Shown one piece after another: positions 9,261 to 19,061 of a stretch of 64,000 nt of DNA. Both the position numbers and the translations under genes were made by a program. Below the pieces are notes generated by a model. It searched no databases. It was not told the DNA's origin and saw only the letters and a program-made list of their open reading frames with translations. Positions within the stretch are counted from its first letter, which is position 1, and the number at the start of each line of letters is the position of its first letter. Source of the stretch: CAVPJC01 sp963705155 (GTDB lineage Bacteria > Chloroflexota > Anaerolineae > Anaerolineales > UBA4823); the NCBI GenBank assembly GCA_963705155.1, contig CAVPJC010000013.1, positions 434,001 to 498,000 of the forward strand. Reading direction: 5' to 3'.

Positions 9261-10037
9261 ATGCGTAAACCATTTGTTGCTGGAAATTGGAAAATGTTTA
9301 TGAATGTAACTGAAGCCCGCCATCTGGTGTCTGAGATGGTGCCGGCTTTGCAGGCTCTGAATGGTGTGGAAAGAGTGCTATGCCCACCTTTTACCACATT
9401 GCTGGCCGTGCGTGCCTTGCTGGAGGGAACGGAAATCGGGCTTGGGGCGCAAAATATGCACTGGGAGGCATCGGGGGCCTACACCGGAGAAATAGCTCCA
9501 CCCATGGTGGCAGAATTGTGCCAGTATGTGATCCTTGGACATTCAGAGCGGCGAACTTATTTTGGGGAAACCGACCAAACTGTGAACCACAAAGTTCAGG
9601 CTGCTCTGGCGAACGGGATAATTCCTATCATCTGTGTCGGCGAGACCCTGGATGAGTATGAGACAGGCCGCACGGCTGAAGTTGTAGCACGCCAAATGAA
9701 TTTTGGTCTGGCTGGACTTAATATAGGTACGGGAGATATTGAAGCCAGTGCCGGCCGGTTGGTGATTGCTTATGAGCCGGTTTGGGCAATTGGCACCGGA
9801 AGGGCGTCTACGGCTGAAAGCGCCAACAGCGTGGTTGCTGAGGTAATTCGACCTGCCTTTGAAGGGCTGTTTGGCAATACCGCTGCACAGGCTGTGCGTG
9901 TATTATACGGAGGTTCGGTAAAATCTTCGAATGCGGCTGAGTTTTTTGCTCAACCGGATATCGATGGCGCTCTTGTTGGCGGGGCCAGCTTGAAGCCGGC
10001 AGAATTTATTGGCATTGTGCAGGCTGCGCGCCCGTAA
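9261..10037 (+). CDS. tpiA: triosephosphate isomerase
   Basis: A 258-residue TIM barrel interconverting dihydroxyacetone phosphate and glyceraldehyde 3-phosphate. Visible motifs are the N-terminal GNWKMF, catalytic His in ILGHSERR, catalytic Glu in AYEPVWAIGTG with the mobile loop after it, and the phosphate-binding YGGSVKSSN and GALVGGASL segments. Length is normal and the frame intact. Third gene of the glycolytic run; only 14 bases separate it from the following membrane protein gene. Confidence 0.97.
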   Translation: MRKPFVAGNWKMFMNVTEARHLVSEMVPALQALNGVERVLCPPFTTLLAVRALLEGTEIGLGAQNMHWEASGAYTGEIAPPMVAELCQYVILGHSERRTYFGETDQTVNHKVQAALANGIIPIICVGETLDEYETGRTAEVVARQMNFGLAGLNIGTGDIEASAGRLVIAYEPVWAIGTGRASTAESANSVVAEVIRPAFEGLFGNTAAQAVRVLYGGSVKSSNAAEFFAQPDIDGALVGGASLKPAEFIGIVQAARP

Positions 10038-10051
10038 AGTAGACTGTCCGG

Positions 10052-10829
10052 GTGAATCCTGAAGATCTTAACTCAATAGCCAACCTGGATGGCTTATGGT
10101 GGCTGCTGGCCTTATCAGGGCCGTTTCTTGTTTTGCAGCGCGGCTTGCACCGGCAAATCCAGGCAGTTTTGTTATTGCTGACCCGGCGAAGCGATATCAC
10201 GCTGGTGTTATTTTCGGTGTTGTTTTTCCCCGGAGTTTTATTGCATGAGACCAGTCATTTCCTGGTTGCGAAAATCCTGGGAATTCGGACAGGCAGTTTC
10301 TCACTCATCCCACGGCCATTGGCAGGGGGCCGGCTGCAGCTGGGATATGTTGAGACAGCCGCGACAGATTTTTTGCGGGATGCGCTCATCGGAATTGCGC
10401 CTCTGATCATCGGTGGAGTTATTTGTCGCCTACGCCGGTATCACCCGCCTTGGGTTAGTATCTGCCTGGGAATTATTGAACGCGGGTTCTGCCGATTGGT
10501 CGTCGGTAATGAATGGCATCATTGACCGTCCGGATTTCTGGTTATGGCTGTATTTAACGTTTGCCGTAAGCAGTACGATGCTCCCATCGACTTCAGATAG
10601 GCGGGCCTGGTTGCCGGTGTTCATGAGCCTGCTGTTCTTGATTGTGGTAGGGGTGCTGGCAGGCGTGGGACCCTGGCTGATCCAACACCTGGCAGCGCCA
10701 ATGAACCAGGCCTTACGAGCTGCCTCCGCGGTTATGGGTATCAGCCTGTTGGTGCATGCTCTATTCTGGCTGCCGATGTGGTTGACCCACCGGTTGCTTG
10801 CTCGCATCACCGGTTCCGAAGTCGTTTGA
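10052..10829 (+). CDS. polytopic membrane protein with HExxH motif, one frameshift
   Basis: GTG start at 10,052. The first frame has several hydrophobic helices and, at residues 65-69, HETSH in the setting LLHETSHFLVAK, which resembles the zinc motif of M50 intramembrane proteases. Near 10,411 one extra base shifts the frame; the second frame resumes with ELFVAYAGITRLGL and continues with more membrane helices to 10,829, about 258 residues in all. I do not see the second M50 motif (an NxxPxxxxDG-like Asp), so protease activity is unproven. It sits 14 bases after tpiA with no functional link evident. Confidence 0.6.
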
Positions 10830-11021
10830 GGCCCTGGTTGCCTTTACAGTTCTGTTGTTAGATTGGGAGTGCTTTACTGGTAAAATAACGGAAAATATCT
10901 GGATATTACACGATGCTCATTTCAGGAGATGTTCTTCGCAGAGGTGGAAAATCCCGCGAGGAAATCTTTTTATGCATTTTGCCGGTTATACAGCATTCCC
11001 CGTTTACAAAGGAGGAGATCG

Positions 11022-11285
11022 ATGAAAAATGATGATAACCTGGAACGAGAGCGAGACAGCCTGCCGGATCAATCGGCAGATAAAAAAGTAGTCGCCCCGA
11101 ATGGTGAGAGTTATCCACTCAAGTTTTTGGAATGGAACCAAATCCCAATGGTAGATGAGGCATTAAGCTCACTGGGAGATTACGGGGAAGTGCGATTAAT
11201 TGTGGAAAAGGGGCGGCTGCGATTTCTGGTTACCCAGAAAAGTTTTGATGCTCTCAAATGGCAGCCTGGTAATCCGATCAGGTAG
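11022..11285 (+). CDS. small hypothetical protein (87 aa)
   Basis: I do not recognise the family. The ATG at 11,022 follows a very strong AAAGGAGG ribosome site (11,008-11,015), which fixes the start; a longer open frame upstream has none. The first 30 residues are charged and probably disordered; residues 35-87 look like a small alpha/beta domain (FLEWNQIPMVDEALSSLGDYG, then RLIVEKGRLRFLV). Its stop is nine bases before the antiterminator gene, so the two are likely co-transcribed. The roughly 190 bases upstream (10,830-11,021) hold no other gene and probably contain the locus promoter. Confidence 0.6.
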   Translation: MKNDDNLERERDSLPDQSADKKVVAPNGESYPLKFLEWNQIPMVDEALSSLGDYGEVRLIVEKGRLRFLVTQKSFDALKWQPGNPIR

Positions 11286-11293
11286 GTGCAATC

Positions 11294-11814
11294 ATGACAT
11301 TGCACTGGTATGCATTAAGAAGTAAACCCAGAAAAGAAGAAGTTGTCTGGCGCCAGGCAAGGACCATGGGGTACGAGGTCTATTATCCACGCCTGCGGAT
11401 TTCAGCCTGTGAATCCACGCTCCAGAAAATGGCGCCCATACTTTCCCGGATATATGTTCGTAGCAGGTAAATATTGAAGAGGTGGGGTTATCAGCCTTCC
11501 AATGGATGCCTCATGCGATCGGGTTGGTTTGTTTTGGGGATGAACCGGCCATGGTGCCTGAAAATTTGATCCACGCGGTGAGGAAACGAGTGGACGAGAT
11601 CGCAGCGGCCGGCGGCGAACTTTTTGCCGGTTTGAATCCGGGTGATACGGTCGTCATCAGCGAAGGGCCTTTTGCAGGTTATGAAGCGATCTTTGACACG
11701 CGGATACCCGGGAGTGAAAGGGTGCGTGTGTTGTTGCAATTGCTCAACAGCCAGCGTCAGGTACCGGTTGAGTTGAGTGCAGGGCAGATCCAACAAAAAA
11801 AGCATTCGAATTGA
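11294..11814 (+). CDS. NusG/RfaH-like transcription antiterminator, two frameshifts
   Basis: The ATG at 11,294 starts TLHWYALRSKPRKEEVVWRQ, the typical NGN-domain opening (WYALRSKPRKE). The frame then shifts near 11,403 to read PVNPRSRKWRPYFPGYMFV and again near 11,465 to read VNIEEVGLSAFQWMPHAIGL, a characteristic NGN ending. A linker and a KOW domain follow (LNPGDTVVISEGPFAGYEAIF). The sum is about 173 residues, normal for specialised NusG paralogues (RfaH, UpxY, LoaP), which bind RNA polymerase to prevent early termination in long polysaccharide operons. Its place at the head of a 43-kb polysaccharide locus fits that role. Confidence 0.8.
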
Positions 11815-11965
11815 TCTCCGCAGATTAATTTAGAATGGGTGCTGCCCAGTACATACAAACTATTTTGCCGCGGGTGTCGGAAGGGCGGAGCGCGCCTGAT
11901 CGTGGAGTAAATTGTCTCCGAACCAAACCCGAATTGATCTGGATTATGTACCCGAAAGGTGATTT

Positions 11966-12978
11966 ATGATCAGAGTTGCGGTGATTGGGGTGGGTGCGAT
12001 GGGGCGCAACCATGCACGTGTGTATAGTGAACTGGCAGAAGCGGATCTTGTTGCTGTCGCAGACGAGAACCAGACGTTAGCCAGGAGCGTCGGAACGAAT
12101 TTCGGGAGCGCCGCTTATGACGACTATCGTCAAGATGATTGCCGAAATGAAACCTGAGGCGGTCAGTGTGGCAGTGCCGACGGTTTTACATGAAGAGGTG
12201 GTTCTGGCGGCGCTGGAAGGCGGCGCCCACGTGCTCGTGGAGAAACCGATAGCAGCGAGTTTGGAGCAGGGCAGGAATATGATCAACCGCGCCCGTGAGC
12301 TGGGTCGCCAGCTTATGGTTGGCCATATCGTGAGGTTCAACCCGGCGATACAACAACTGAAACAACGTCTGAACGCGGGGGAACTGGGTAGGATTTTCCA
12401 AATTATCTGCCGCCGGGTAGGGCCATTCCCTGCGCGGATTCGCGATGTGGGCGTGGTCATCGACCTGGCGCCTCACGATGTTGACTTAATGCGCTTCTTG
12501 ACTGGCCTTGAGCCGCTGCGGGTCTACGCGGAGACAGAACAGCGCATCCACACTGAACATGAAGACCTGATCTTAGGGCTGCTTCGATTTCCCGATGGGG
12601 TGACTGGCGCGTCTGGAGATCAACTGGTTGACACCCACCAAAGTTCGTGAGGTTGTCGTTTTAGGAGAATACGGCTTGTTCCGGGTGGATGATCTGACAC
12701 AGGATCTGTATTTTTTCGAAAATGCCTTTGCCCATGAAAATACCTGGCAAACGCTGCAAAATTTGAAAGGAGTAAGTGAAGGCAGCATGACCCGGTTTGC
12801 CTTACAACGGTACGAGCCCCTCAAGGCAGAGCTTCAGGCATTTTTAGGGTCGATACGAGACGGGTCAAACGTACCGGTGAGCGGGGCCGATGGGCTGGAA
12901 GCGCTTCGTCTTGCACTGGCGTTGGTGGAGGCCGGGCGCACTCACCAGGTTGTTGAGGTAGCCAATGCAATTGCTTGA
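11966..12978 (+). CDS. Gfo/Idh/MocA family sugar oxidoreductase, two frameshifts
   Basis: Three frames join into about 337 residues. The first has the Rossmann motif VAVIGVGAMGRNHARVY; after a shift near 12,131 comes VSVAVPTVLHEEVVLAALEGG and EKPIAAS, the EKP signature of the family; after a shift near 12,612 comes LEINWLTPTKVREVVVLGE. Close relatives include UDP-GlcNAc 3-dehydrogenase (WlbA type), which oxidises the 3-position of UDP-N-acetylhexosaminuronic acids. The UDP-sugar dehydrogenase overlapping its end makes that substrate class plausible. About 150 bases of non-coding sequence precede it. Confidence 0.8.
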
Positions 12979-14299
12979 TTTACAACGGTTAATTGAAAAT
13001 GAAGAAGCGCGTTTGGCGGTTATTGGCCTGGGATATGTTGGCTTACCGGTGGCGTGTGAGTTTGCCCAGGCAGGTTTTGACACGTTGGGTATTGACCTCC
13101 AGGTAGAAAAGGTTGAGATGATTAATGCAGGCGTCTCGCCCATCGAGGGGAGCGAACCTGGGTTAAATGATCTCCTTGCCAGAGTGACCGGCAGCGATCA
13201 ATTAAGGGCAACCACGGATTATTCTGAACTCCGTGATCGGGATGTCGTTTTAATCTGTGTGGAAACGCCAGTGGATGAAAATTATATACCGCAGTATGGC
13301 GCTTTGCGTGTTGTGCTGCATGACCTGGCGGTTGTCCTGAAATCCGGCGCGCTGGTGGTGGTTGAGTTAACCATATCGCCGGGAACCATGAACAACCTGG
13401 TGAAGCCGCTATTGGAAGATGCCAGTGGAAAAATTTGCAACCGGGATTTTTACCTGGGGCATTGTCCCGAGCGAGTTATGCCGGGTAAGCTGCTGGCGAA
13501 TTTGAGACAGGTGAGCCGTGTGGTTGGTGGGATGACGCCGGAGACGGCCGAAACGATGCTTGCGCTTTACCGGCACATTGTGCAGGCAGACCTGGATCCT
13601 GCGGATTGTGTCACCGCTGAGCTGGTTAAAACGGTGGAGAATGCCTACCGGGACGTGCAAATTGCATTTGCCAATGAAGTGGCGCTGATTTGCGAGCAAG
13701 CCGGTGGGAATGCCTGGATCGTGAGGGACCTGGTTAATAAAAGTCCAGGCCGGCAAATGCATCTGCCAGGAGCGGGTGTAGGCGGGCATTGCATTCCAAA
13801 AGACCCGTGGTTATTGGTGCATGCTGTTCAGGGAACCGGGCTGCGCCTCGGGTTGATACCGGCGGCAAGGGGTGTGAACGACCAGATGCCCAAACACATT
13901 GCCGAGATGCTTCGACGCGCGCTGGAAGAGGCCGGACCAGGCTTGAAGGGGGCGCGAATTTTAATCCTGGGATACGCCTACCTTGAAGAGTCAGACGACA
14001 CACGGAACAGCCCCAGCAAGATTTTGGTAGATTTGTTGGCTACCTGTGGCGTTGAGGTGATCATCCATGACCCCTATGTATCAAAGTACCAGGGGGATAT
14101 TTTGGAAAAAGCGCGGGGCTGCGATGGGGTCGTGGTGATGGTACGTCACCAGGTTTATTTCCAGCTGGACCTGTACGCACTGGCTGAGGTTCTCCGAACG
14201 AGGGTGCTGGTAGATGGCAGGTCGGTGATTTCTGCGGAACAGGCGCGCCAGGCGGGTATGCTGTACCGGATTGTGGGTGTTGACCCAAGGATGCAATGA
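12965..14299 (+). CDS. UDP-N-acetylhexosamine 6-dehydrogenase (WecC/WbpA type)
   Basis: A 444-residue NAD-dependent four-electron dehydrogenase making UDP-HexNAc uronic acid. Seen: the N-terminal VIGLGYVGLPVACEFA nucleotide fold, the central VELTISPGTMNNLV and GHCPERVMPGK segments, the catalytic cysteine in GAGVGGHCIPKDPW, and the C-terminal domain with ILGYAYLEESDDTRNSPS. The start overlaps the end of the oxidoreductase by 14 bases and its stop overlaps the epimerase start as ATGA, so this is a tightly coupled set. With the adjacent 2-epimerase the likely product is UDP-ManNAcA or UDP-GlcNAcA; the two cannot be separated by eye. Confidence 0.9.
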   Translation: MQLLDLQRLIENEEARLAVIGLGYVGLPVACEFAQAGFDTLGIDLQVEKVEMINAGVSPIEGSEPGLNDLLARVTGSDQLRATTDYSELRDRDVVLICVETPVDENYIPQYGALRVVLHDLAVVLKSGALVVVELTISPGTMNNLVKPLLEDASGKICNRDFYLGHCPERVMPGKLLANLRQVSRVVGGMTPETAETMLALYRHIVQADLDPADCVTAELVKTVENAYRDVQIAFANEVALICEQAGGNAWIVRDLVNKSPGRQMHLPGAGVGGHCIPKDPWLLVHAVQGTGLRLGLIPAARGVNDQMPKHIAEMLRRALEEAGPGLKGARILILGYAYLEESDDTRNSPSKILVDLLATCGVEVIIHDPYVSKYQGDILEKARGCDGVVVMVRHQVYFQLDLYALAEVLRTRVLVDGRSVISAEQARQAGMLYRIVGVDPRMQ

Positions 14300-15361
14300 A
14301 GGTCTTTACGATTGTTGGAGCGCGGCCGCAGTTGATTAAAGCCGGACCAGTCAGCCGCTGTTTACGCTCAAGACACATGGAGTTTTTGCTCCATACAGGC
14401 CAACATTATGATGATGCGCTCTCGGCAGTTTTTTTTCGAGAGCTTGGCCTGGCTGCGCCTGATATGAACCTGGGAGTAGGGTCTGGTGCGCATGGGGAAC
14501 AAACCGCAGCTATGCTGGTGGGTATCGAAGGCGCATTGGTGCAGGAAATGCCGGATTGGGTGTTGGTTTACGGAGACACCAATTCCACCCTGGCAGGAGC
14601 GCTGGCGGCTTCCAAACTGCATATTCCGGTGGCTCACGTGGAAGCAGGGCTGCGCTCATTTAACCGGCGCATGCCAGAAGAGATCAACCGTGTGGTAACC
14701 GACCATCTCTCTACGCTGTTATTTGCCCCGAGCCAGACTGCGGTTGAACATCTGGCTCATGATGGAATTTGGGAAGGCGTGCACCTGGTAGGGGATGTGA
14801 TGGCCGATGCTCTGCTGAATGCCCTGGAGCATGCCCGGAAAAACTCACAAATATTGGGAAAGCTCGGGTTAGCCGAAAGCAGGTATACGCTTGTGACGCT
14901 GCACCGGGCTGAAAACACGGATGATAAAGCAAGATTGGTTGGTATATTATCTGCACTGGAGAGAATGGACGGGGAGCTGGTTTTCCCTGTGCATCCCAGA
15001 ACTCGCAAAGCAATGGCTGCGAGTGGCTTTACCTTCCACAACCCACACATCAGATTGATTGAGCCAGTGGGTTATCTGGATATGGTGCGATTAGAAAGCT
15101 CAGCACGCCGAATTTTGACTGATTTCAGGCGGTATCCAAAAAGAAGCCTACTGGCTGGAGGTGCCGTGCATCACACTGCGGGATGAGACGGAGTGGGTCG
15201 AGACCGTGACTACCGGCTGGAACGTGTTGGCAGGAGCGGATACGGCGCGCATATTGGAATTAGCGCATCATCACAAGCCGCCTGAAATTAGGCCGCCTCT
15301 CTATGGGGATGGGCATGCAGCGGAACGCATGGTTGCTATATTAGATGATTACATGGCCTGA
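14296..15361 (+). CDS. wecB: UDP-N-acetylglucosamine 2-epimerase (first copy), one frameshift
   Basis: Non-hydrolysing 2-epimerase converting UDP-GlcNAc to UDP-ManNAc. Motifs: VGARPQLIKAGPVSR at the N-terminus, LLHTGQHYDDALS, VYGDTNSTLAGALAA, HVEAGLRSFNRRMPEEINR and VTLHRAENTDD. Near 15,122 an extra T breaks the motif that should read TDSGGIQKEA; the next frame continues YWLEVPCITLRDETEWVETV to 15,361, giving about 354 residues. It shares ATGA with the dehydrogenase. A second epimerase gene lies 1.1 kb downstream. Confidence 0.9.
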
Positions 15362-15410
15362 CCGGCAGACGCCTGCCAGACCGAGTTGAAAGGAACAGGA
15401 AACGGGTGCG

Positions 15411-16481
15411 ATGAAAAAAGCATTGATTACAGGAATTACAGGACAGGATGGCTCGTATTTAACAGAGCTGCTGCTTGACCAGGGCTATGAGGTGCATGGT
15501 CTGATCCGGCGAGCCAGCACCTTTAATACGCACCGGTTGGATCACATCTATCATGATCCACACAACCAGAACGGGGCGAATTTGCACTTGCATTATGGTG
15601 ATATTGCCGCCTCGGGAAACCTGGTGGAGTTAATCTATAACATCAGGCCAGACGAAGTTTACCATCTGGCGGCACAGTCGCATGTGCGGGTCAGCTTTGA
15701 CCTGGCGGAATACACGGGCGACGTGACCGGGTTGGGGACGATGCGCATCCTGGACGCGGTGCGGAAGAGCGGGATTGCTGCCCGTGTGTACCAGGCGTCA
15801 TCAAGCGAAATGTTTGGAGCGGCAAAACCACCCCAGAAGGAGGATACACCCTTTGAACCGCAGAGTCCCTACGCAGCTGCGAAGGTGTATGCCTACTGGG
15901 TGACGCGCAATTACCGGCAGGGTTATCACCTTTTTGCCAGCAATGGAATACTCTTTAACCATGAATCGCCCCGGAGAGGCGAGACCTTCGTGACCCGTAA
16001 GATCACACGGGCTGTTGCGGCGATCAAGGCCGGGCGGCAGAATGAGCTTTTCCTGGGTAATCTGGAGGCGCGGCGTGACTGGGGGTATGCTCCAGATTAC
16101 GTGGCGGCAATGTGGAAGATGCTTCAGATTGAGGCAGCAGGAGATTTTGTGATCGGCACCGGTGAAGCGCATTCTGTGAGGGAATTCCTGGACGAGGCAT
16201 TTGGCTATGCGGGGTTGGATTGGCATGAATACGTGAAAATCGACGCGCGTTATTTCCGGCCCACCGAGGTGGACTATTTGCTTGCAGATGCTTCAAAAGC
16301 ACGCCAGATGATTGGCTGGGAGCCGCGGGTGTTCTTCAAAGATCTGGTGCGGATTATGGTGGATGCTGACCTCGAGCTGATCGGGTTGGCCTCACCCGGA
16401 GAAGGACGCAAGATCCTCGAAAAACACCATGGTCGCTGGCACCAGTGGGGTTCTCAGGTGATCAGCATGCAGGGCCGCTAG
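15411..16481 (+). CDS. gmd: GDP-mannose 4,6-dehydratase
   Basis: A 356-residue extended SDR converting GDP-mannose to GDP-4-keto-6-deoxymannose, the first step to GDP-fucose, rhamnose or perosamine. Visible: ALITGITGQDGSYLTELLL, the HGLIRRAST loop, the GDI segment HYGDIAASGNLV, SSSEMFGAAKPPQKE, the YAAAKVYAYW YxxxK motif, and LFNHESPRRGETFVTRKITR, all diagnostic. No dedicated reductase (WcaG) follows, but GDP-mannose enzymes recur at 36,473. The frame is intact. Confidence 0.96.
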   Translation: MKKALITGITGQDGSYLTELLLDQGYEVHGLIRRASTFNTHRLDHIYHDPHNQNGANLHLHYGDIAASGNLVELIYNIRPDEVYHLAAQSHVRVSFDLAEYTGDVTGLGTMRILDAVRKSGIAARVYQASSSEMFGAAKPPQKEDTPFEPQSPYAAAKVYAYWVTRNYRQGYHLFASNGILFNHESPRRGETFVTRKITRAVAAIKAGRQNELFLGNLEARRDWGYAPDYVAAMWKMLQIEAAGDFVIGTGEAHSVREFLDEAFGYAGLDWHEYVKIDARYFRPTEVDYLLADASKARQMIGWEPRVFFKDLVRIMVDADLELIGLASPGEGRKILEKHHGRWHQWGSQVISMQGR

Positions 16482-16492
16482 GCGAGCTGAGT

Positions 16493-17578
16493 ATGCTCTA
16501 TCTTGTTGCAGGGGCGCGGCCAAATTTTATTAAGTTAGCGCCGCTGGTGTGGGCGCTGCGGGCGCATGGTGGGATCAATTACCGGATCATCCACACCGGG
16601 CAGCACTACGATTATGGGATGTCGGAGAGCTTTTTCCGCACGTTGAATATCCCCGCGCCAGATGTAAACCTGGAGGCAGGTTCCGGGACGCAAGGGGTGC
16701 AAACCGGCCGGGTGTTGGAACGCTTTGAGCGCCTGCTGATGGAAGAGAGACCCAATGGGGTGGTTGTTTTCGGGGATGTGAACAGCACGCTGGCTTGCTC
16801 GTTGGCCGCGGCGAAGCTGTGCGTGCCTGTGGCGCACGTGGAAGCGGGCCTGCGCAGCTTTGACCGGAGCATGCCGGAGGAGATCAACCGGGTGGTAACG
16901 GACACGCTGGCGGAGCACCTGTTTGTGAGCGAGCCAGCCGGGGTGGAGAACCTGCGGCGGGAAGGGATAGATAACGGCAAAGTGCACCTGGTGGGCAACA
17001 TCATGATCGACAGCCTGTTGATGATGCTGCCAGACGCCTTGAAGCGGCAGTCGTGGATGCGCTTCGGGTTAAATCCAGGTAGTTACGGCCTGCTGACTTT
17101 GCACCGCCCGGCAAACGTGGATGACGCGGCGACACTGCGACGATTGATGAATCTGTTTGTTGAGATCGCCCAGGAGCTGCCGCTGGTGTTTGCAGCCCAT
17201 CCCCGCACACGCCAGCAGCTGGAGGGGCTGGGGCTGTCCATTCCGGAAGGGTGCAAGCTGCACTTCACGGGGCCGCTGGATTACCTGGATGCGCTCTGCC
17301 TGCAGGCCCGGGCGCGGGTGGTGTTCACCGATTCGGGCGGGATGCAGGAAGAGACGACCCAGTTGGGGACGCCGTGCATCACGCTGCGGGAGAACACGGA
17401 GCGCCCGGTGACGGTGAGCCGGGGGACTTCGACGCTGGTGGGCAGCGACCCGCTTCGGGTGCGGGCGGCGTTTGGGCAGGTGATGGCGGGGTGCTACCGC
17501 AAGGGCGAGGCCGTGCCAGGCTGGGATGGGCACACCGCCGGGCGGGTGACGGCGATCCTGGCGGGGTGGGGGAATTGA
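16493..17578 (+). CDS. wecB: UDP-N-acetylglucosamine 2-epimerase (second copy)
   Basis: A complete 2-epimerase of about 361 residues starting at MLYLVAGARPNFIKLAPLVW; the longer upstream extension overlaps gmd and lacks the family start. Motifs: HTGQHYDYGMSE, VFGDVNSTLACSLAA, HVEAGLRSFDRSMPEEINR, LTLHRPANVDD and TDSGGMQEETTQLGTPCITLRENTERPVT. Its GC content is visibly higher than that of the first copy, so the two are probably of different origin rather than a recent duplication. Its stop is two bases before the next start. Confidence 0.94.
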   Translation: MLYLVAGARPNFIKLAPLVWALRAHGGINYRIIHTGQHYDYGMSESFFRTLNIPAPDVNLEAGSGTQGVQTGRVLERFERLLMEERPNGVVVFGDVNSTLACSLAAAKLCVPVAHVEAGLRSFDRSMPEEINRVVTDTLAEHLFVSEPAGVENLRREGIDNGKVHLVGNIMIDSLLMMLPDALKRQSWMRFGLNPGSYGLLTLHRPANVDDAATLRRLMNLFVEIAQELPLVFAAHPRTRQQLEGLGLSIPEGCKLHFTGPLDYLDALCLQARARVVFTDSGGMQEETTQLGTPCITLRENTERPVTVSRGTSTLVGSDPLRVRAAFGQVMAGCYRKGEAVPGWDGHTAGRVTAILAGWGN

Positions 17579-17579
17579 G

Positions 17580-18911
17580 TTGAATAAAAATCTATCCGGT
17601 GCAACACAACCCGCGCCCGGCAGCAGCCGGCTGCCGGCGACCGGTGCAGAGCCGGCGGCGCCCCGGACGGCCCTATACGGGTTATTGTGCCGGGCGGTCA
17701 GCGGGCAGGCCGTTGAGGCGGATTGGGCGGAGCTGGGCGAGCAAGATTGGAAGGCGCTTGTAAAGATGGCGGATGCGGAGGGCGTGGCGCCGCTGCTGCA
17801 TTGGAGATTAAGCCGTTTGAACGGAGGGGCAAAACCACCCGACGATGTGCGCAAATTTCTGATGAAGGCGTTCTACAATTCTGCAGCGAGGTTTGCTGTT
17901 CATCAACGGGAATTTTCACGGCTTGCCGAGCGGCTGTGCCGTGAGGGCGTGGAAGTGGTGGCGCTGAAGGGCTTGGCGCTGGCGCAAACACTTTACCCGG
18001 AGCCGGGTCTGCGTCCGATGGGTGATATTGATTTACTGGTGCACAGAGATGCCTTGGGAACGGTTAAAAAAATTATGCCGGAGTTGGGGTATGCCCTTGA
18101 AAAACCGGATTTATGGCCCGGACTCGGGATTCGGACAGATTACGAAATTAATTATGATCTGGTAAAGCCAGGTCGGATACACATGGAAATTCACTGGGAT
18201 CTGGTGGGCAGCGCAGCCAGCACAAATACCTGCGATATCGAGTGGTTTTGGAGCCAATGTGTTGCTTATCCGGGGCTGAAGGAAGATGCGCACGCAGGAA
18301 GTACGGCGGCAGATGAACTGGCAAAACGATGTGATGGGCGCCTGTGGGTCTTGAACCCGACCGGGCAGCTGCTGCACCTGGCAGCCCATCTGATGTTGAA
18401 GCATTCCAGAGGCAAGACCAGGTTGATCTGGTTTTACGATCTTGCTATGTTGCTGGATAAGGAAGAAAACGGGATTGTGTGGGACCTGGCTGTGGAGAAG
18501 GCGATTGAATGGGGTTGGGGTGAGGCGCTGGCTTATGCCCTGATGCAGGTCAGGGAGCAGCTGGGCGCCCCCGTGCCGGAGGCTGTGCTCGGACGGCTGG
18601 CTGAGGAGCGAAATGGCGGGCAGTTACACCCAGACGAGATGGTTGAGGCCGGGGTGGAGGGGCGGTTTTGGGCGCAGTGGCAGTACTTGCTTTCTCTGAA
18701 ACCGCGTTACCGGCTGCAGGTGCTGGTTGCTATGGTCTTTCCAGGCAGGGAGTATATGCGCTGGCGCTACCACCCGGCGCATGATTGGCTCCTCCCGGTG
18801 TATTATCTTTACCGCTGGTGGGATCGTGGTAGGGAAGCGGCAAGGACTGCTATTGTGAGGGCGAAAAAGAAAATTTTGGCCAATTTTATGGCGAAAGGCA
18901 AGAAATATTAA
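17580..18911 (+). CDS. nucleotidyltransferase family protein (NTP_transf_5-like)
   Basis: TTG start immediately after the epimerase stop, 443 residues. The segment VVALKGLALAQTLYPEPGLRPMGDIDLLVHRDALG carries the GDxDxL metal-binding signature of the uncharacterised nucleotidyltransferase group PF14907. Relatives occur in polysaccharide and peptide-modification clusters, sometimes with PqqD-like and S24/S26-like proteins; an S26-like gene is present here at 35,179. The substrate is unknown. The roughly 150 bases after it hold no gene and mark the start of the AT-richer block. Confidence 0.75.
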   Translation: MNKNLSGATQPAPGSSRLPATGAEPAAPRTALYGLLCRAVSGQAVEADWAELGEQDWKALVKMADAEGVAPLLHWRLSRLNGGAKPPDDVRKFLMKAFYNSAARFAVHQREFSRLAERLCREGVEVVALKGLALAQTLYPEPGLRPMGDIDLLVHRDALGTVKKIMPELGYALEKPDLWPGLGIRTDYEINYDLVKPGRIHMEIHWDLVGSAASTNTCDIEWFWSQCVAYPGLKEDAHAGSTAADELAKRCDGRLWVLNPTGQLLHLAAHLMLKHSRGKTRLIWFYDLAMLLDKEENGIVWDLAVEKAIEWGWGEALAYALMQVREQLGAPVPEAVLGRLAEERNGGQLHPDEMVEAGVEGRFWAQWQYLLSLKPRYRLQVLVAMVFPGREYMRWRYHPAHDWLLPVYYLYRWWDRGREAARTAIVRAKKKILANFMAKGKKY

Positions 18912-19061
18912 GGTTTTTCATTGAGTGGATTATGACAATTTGAGATACTTACTGGGCCAACCGGGTAACCAGATCGTAGAAATCACCCATCATATTGAGA
19001 GCAAGGTCAATAGGCTAGTACAATTGTTTGAACTTTTAGTTAATAACCGGGCAGACCATCA

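Noticed and set aside
8573..9397. Minus-strand ORF of 274 codons across pgk and tpiA
   Set aside because: Antisense to two intact glycolytic genes, and its translation matches no family I know.
14296..17578. Recent tandem duplication of wecB
   Set aside because: The two epimerases differ clearly in sequence and base composition and are separated by gmd.
17069..17854. Minus-strand ORF of 261 codons
   Set aside because: A high-GC shadow of the second 2-epimerase gene; low-complexity Arg/Pro/Ala-rich translation.
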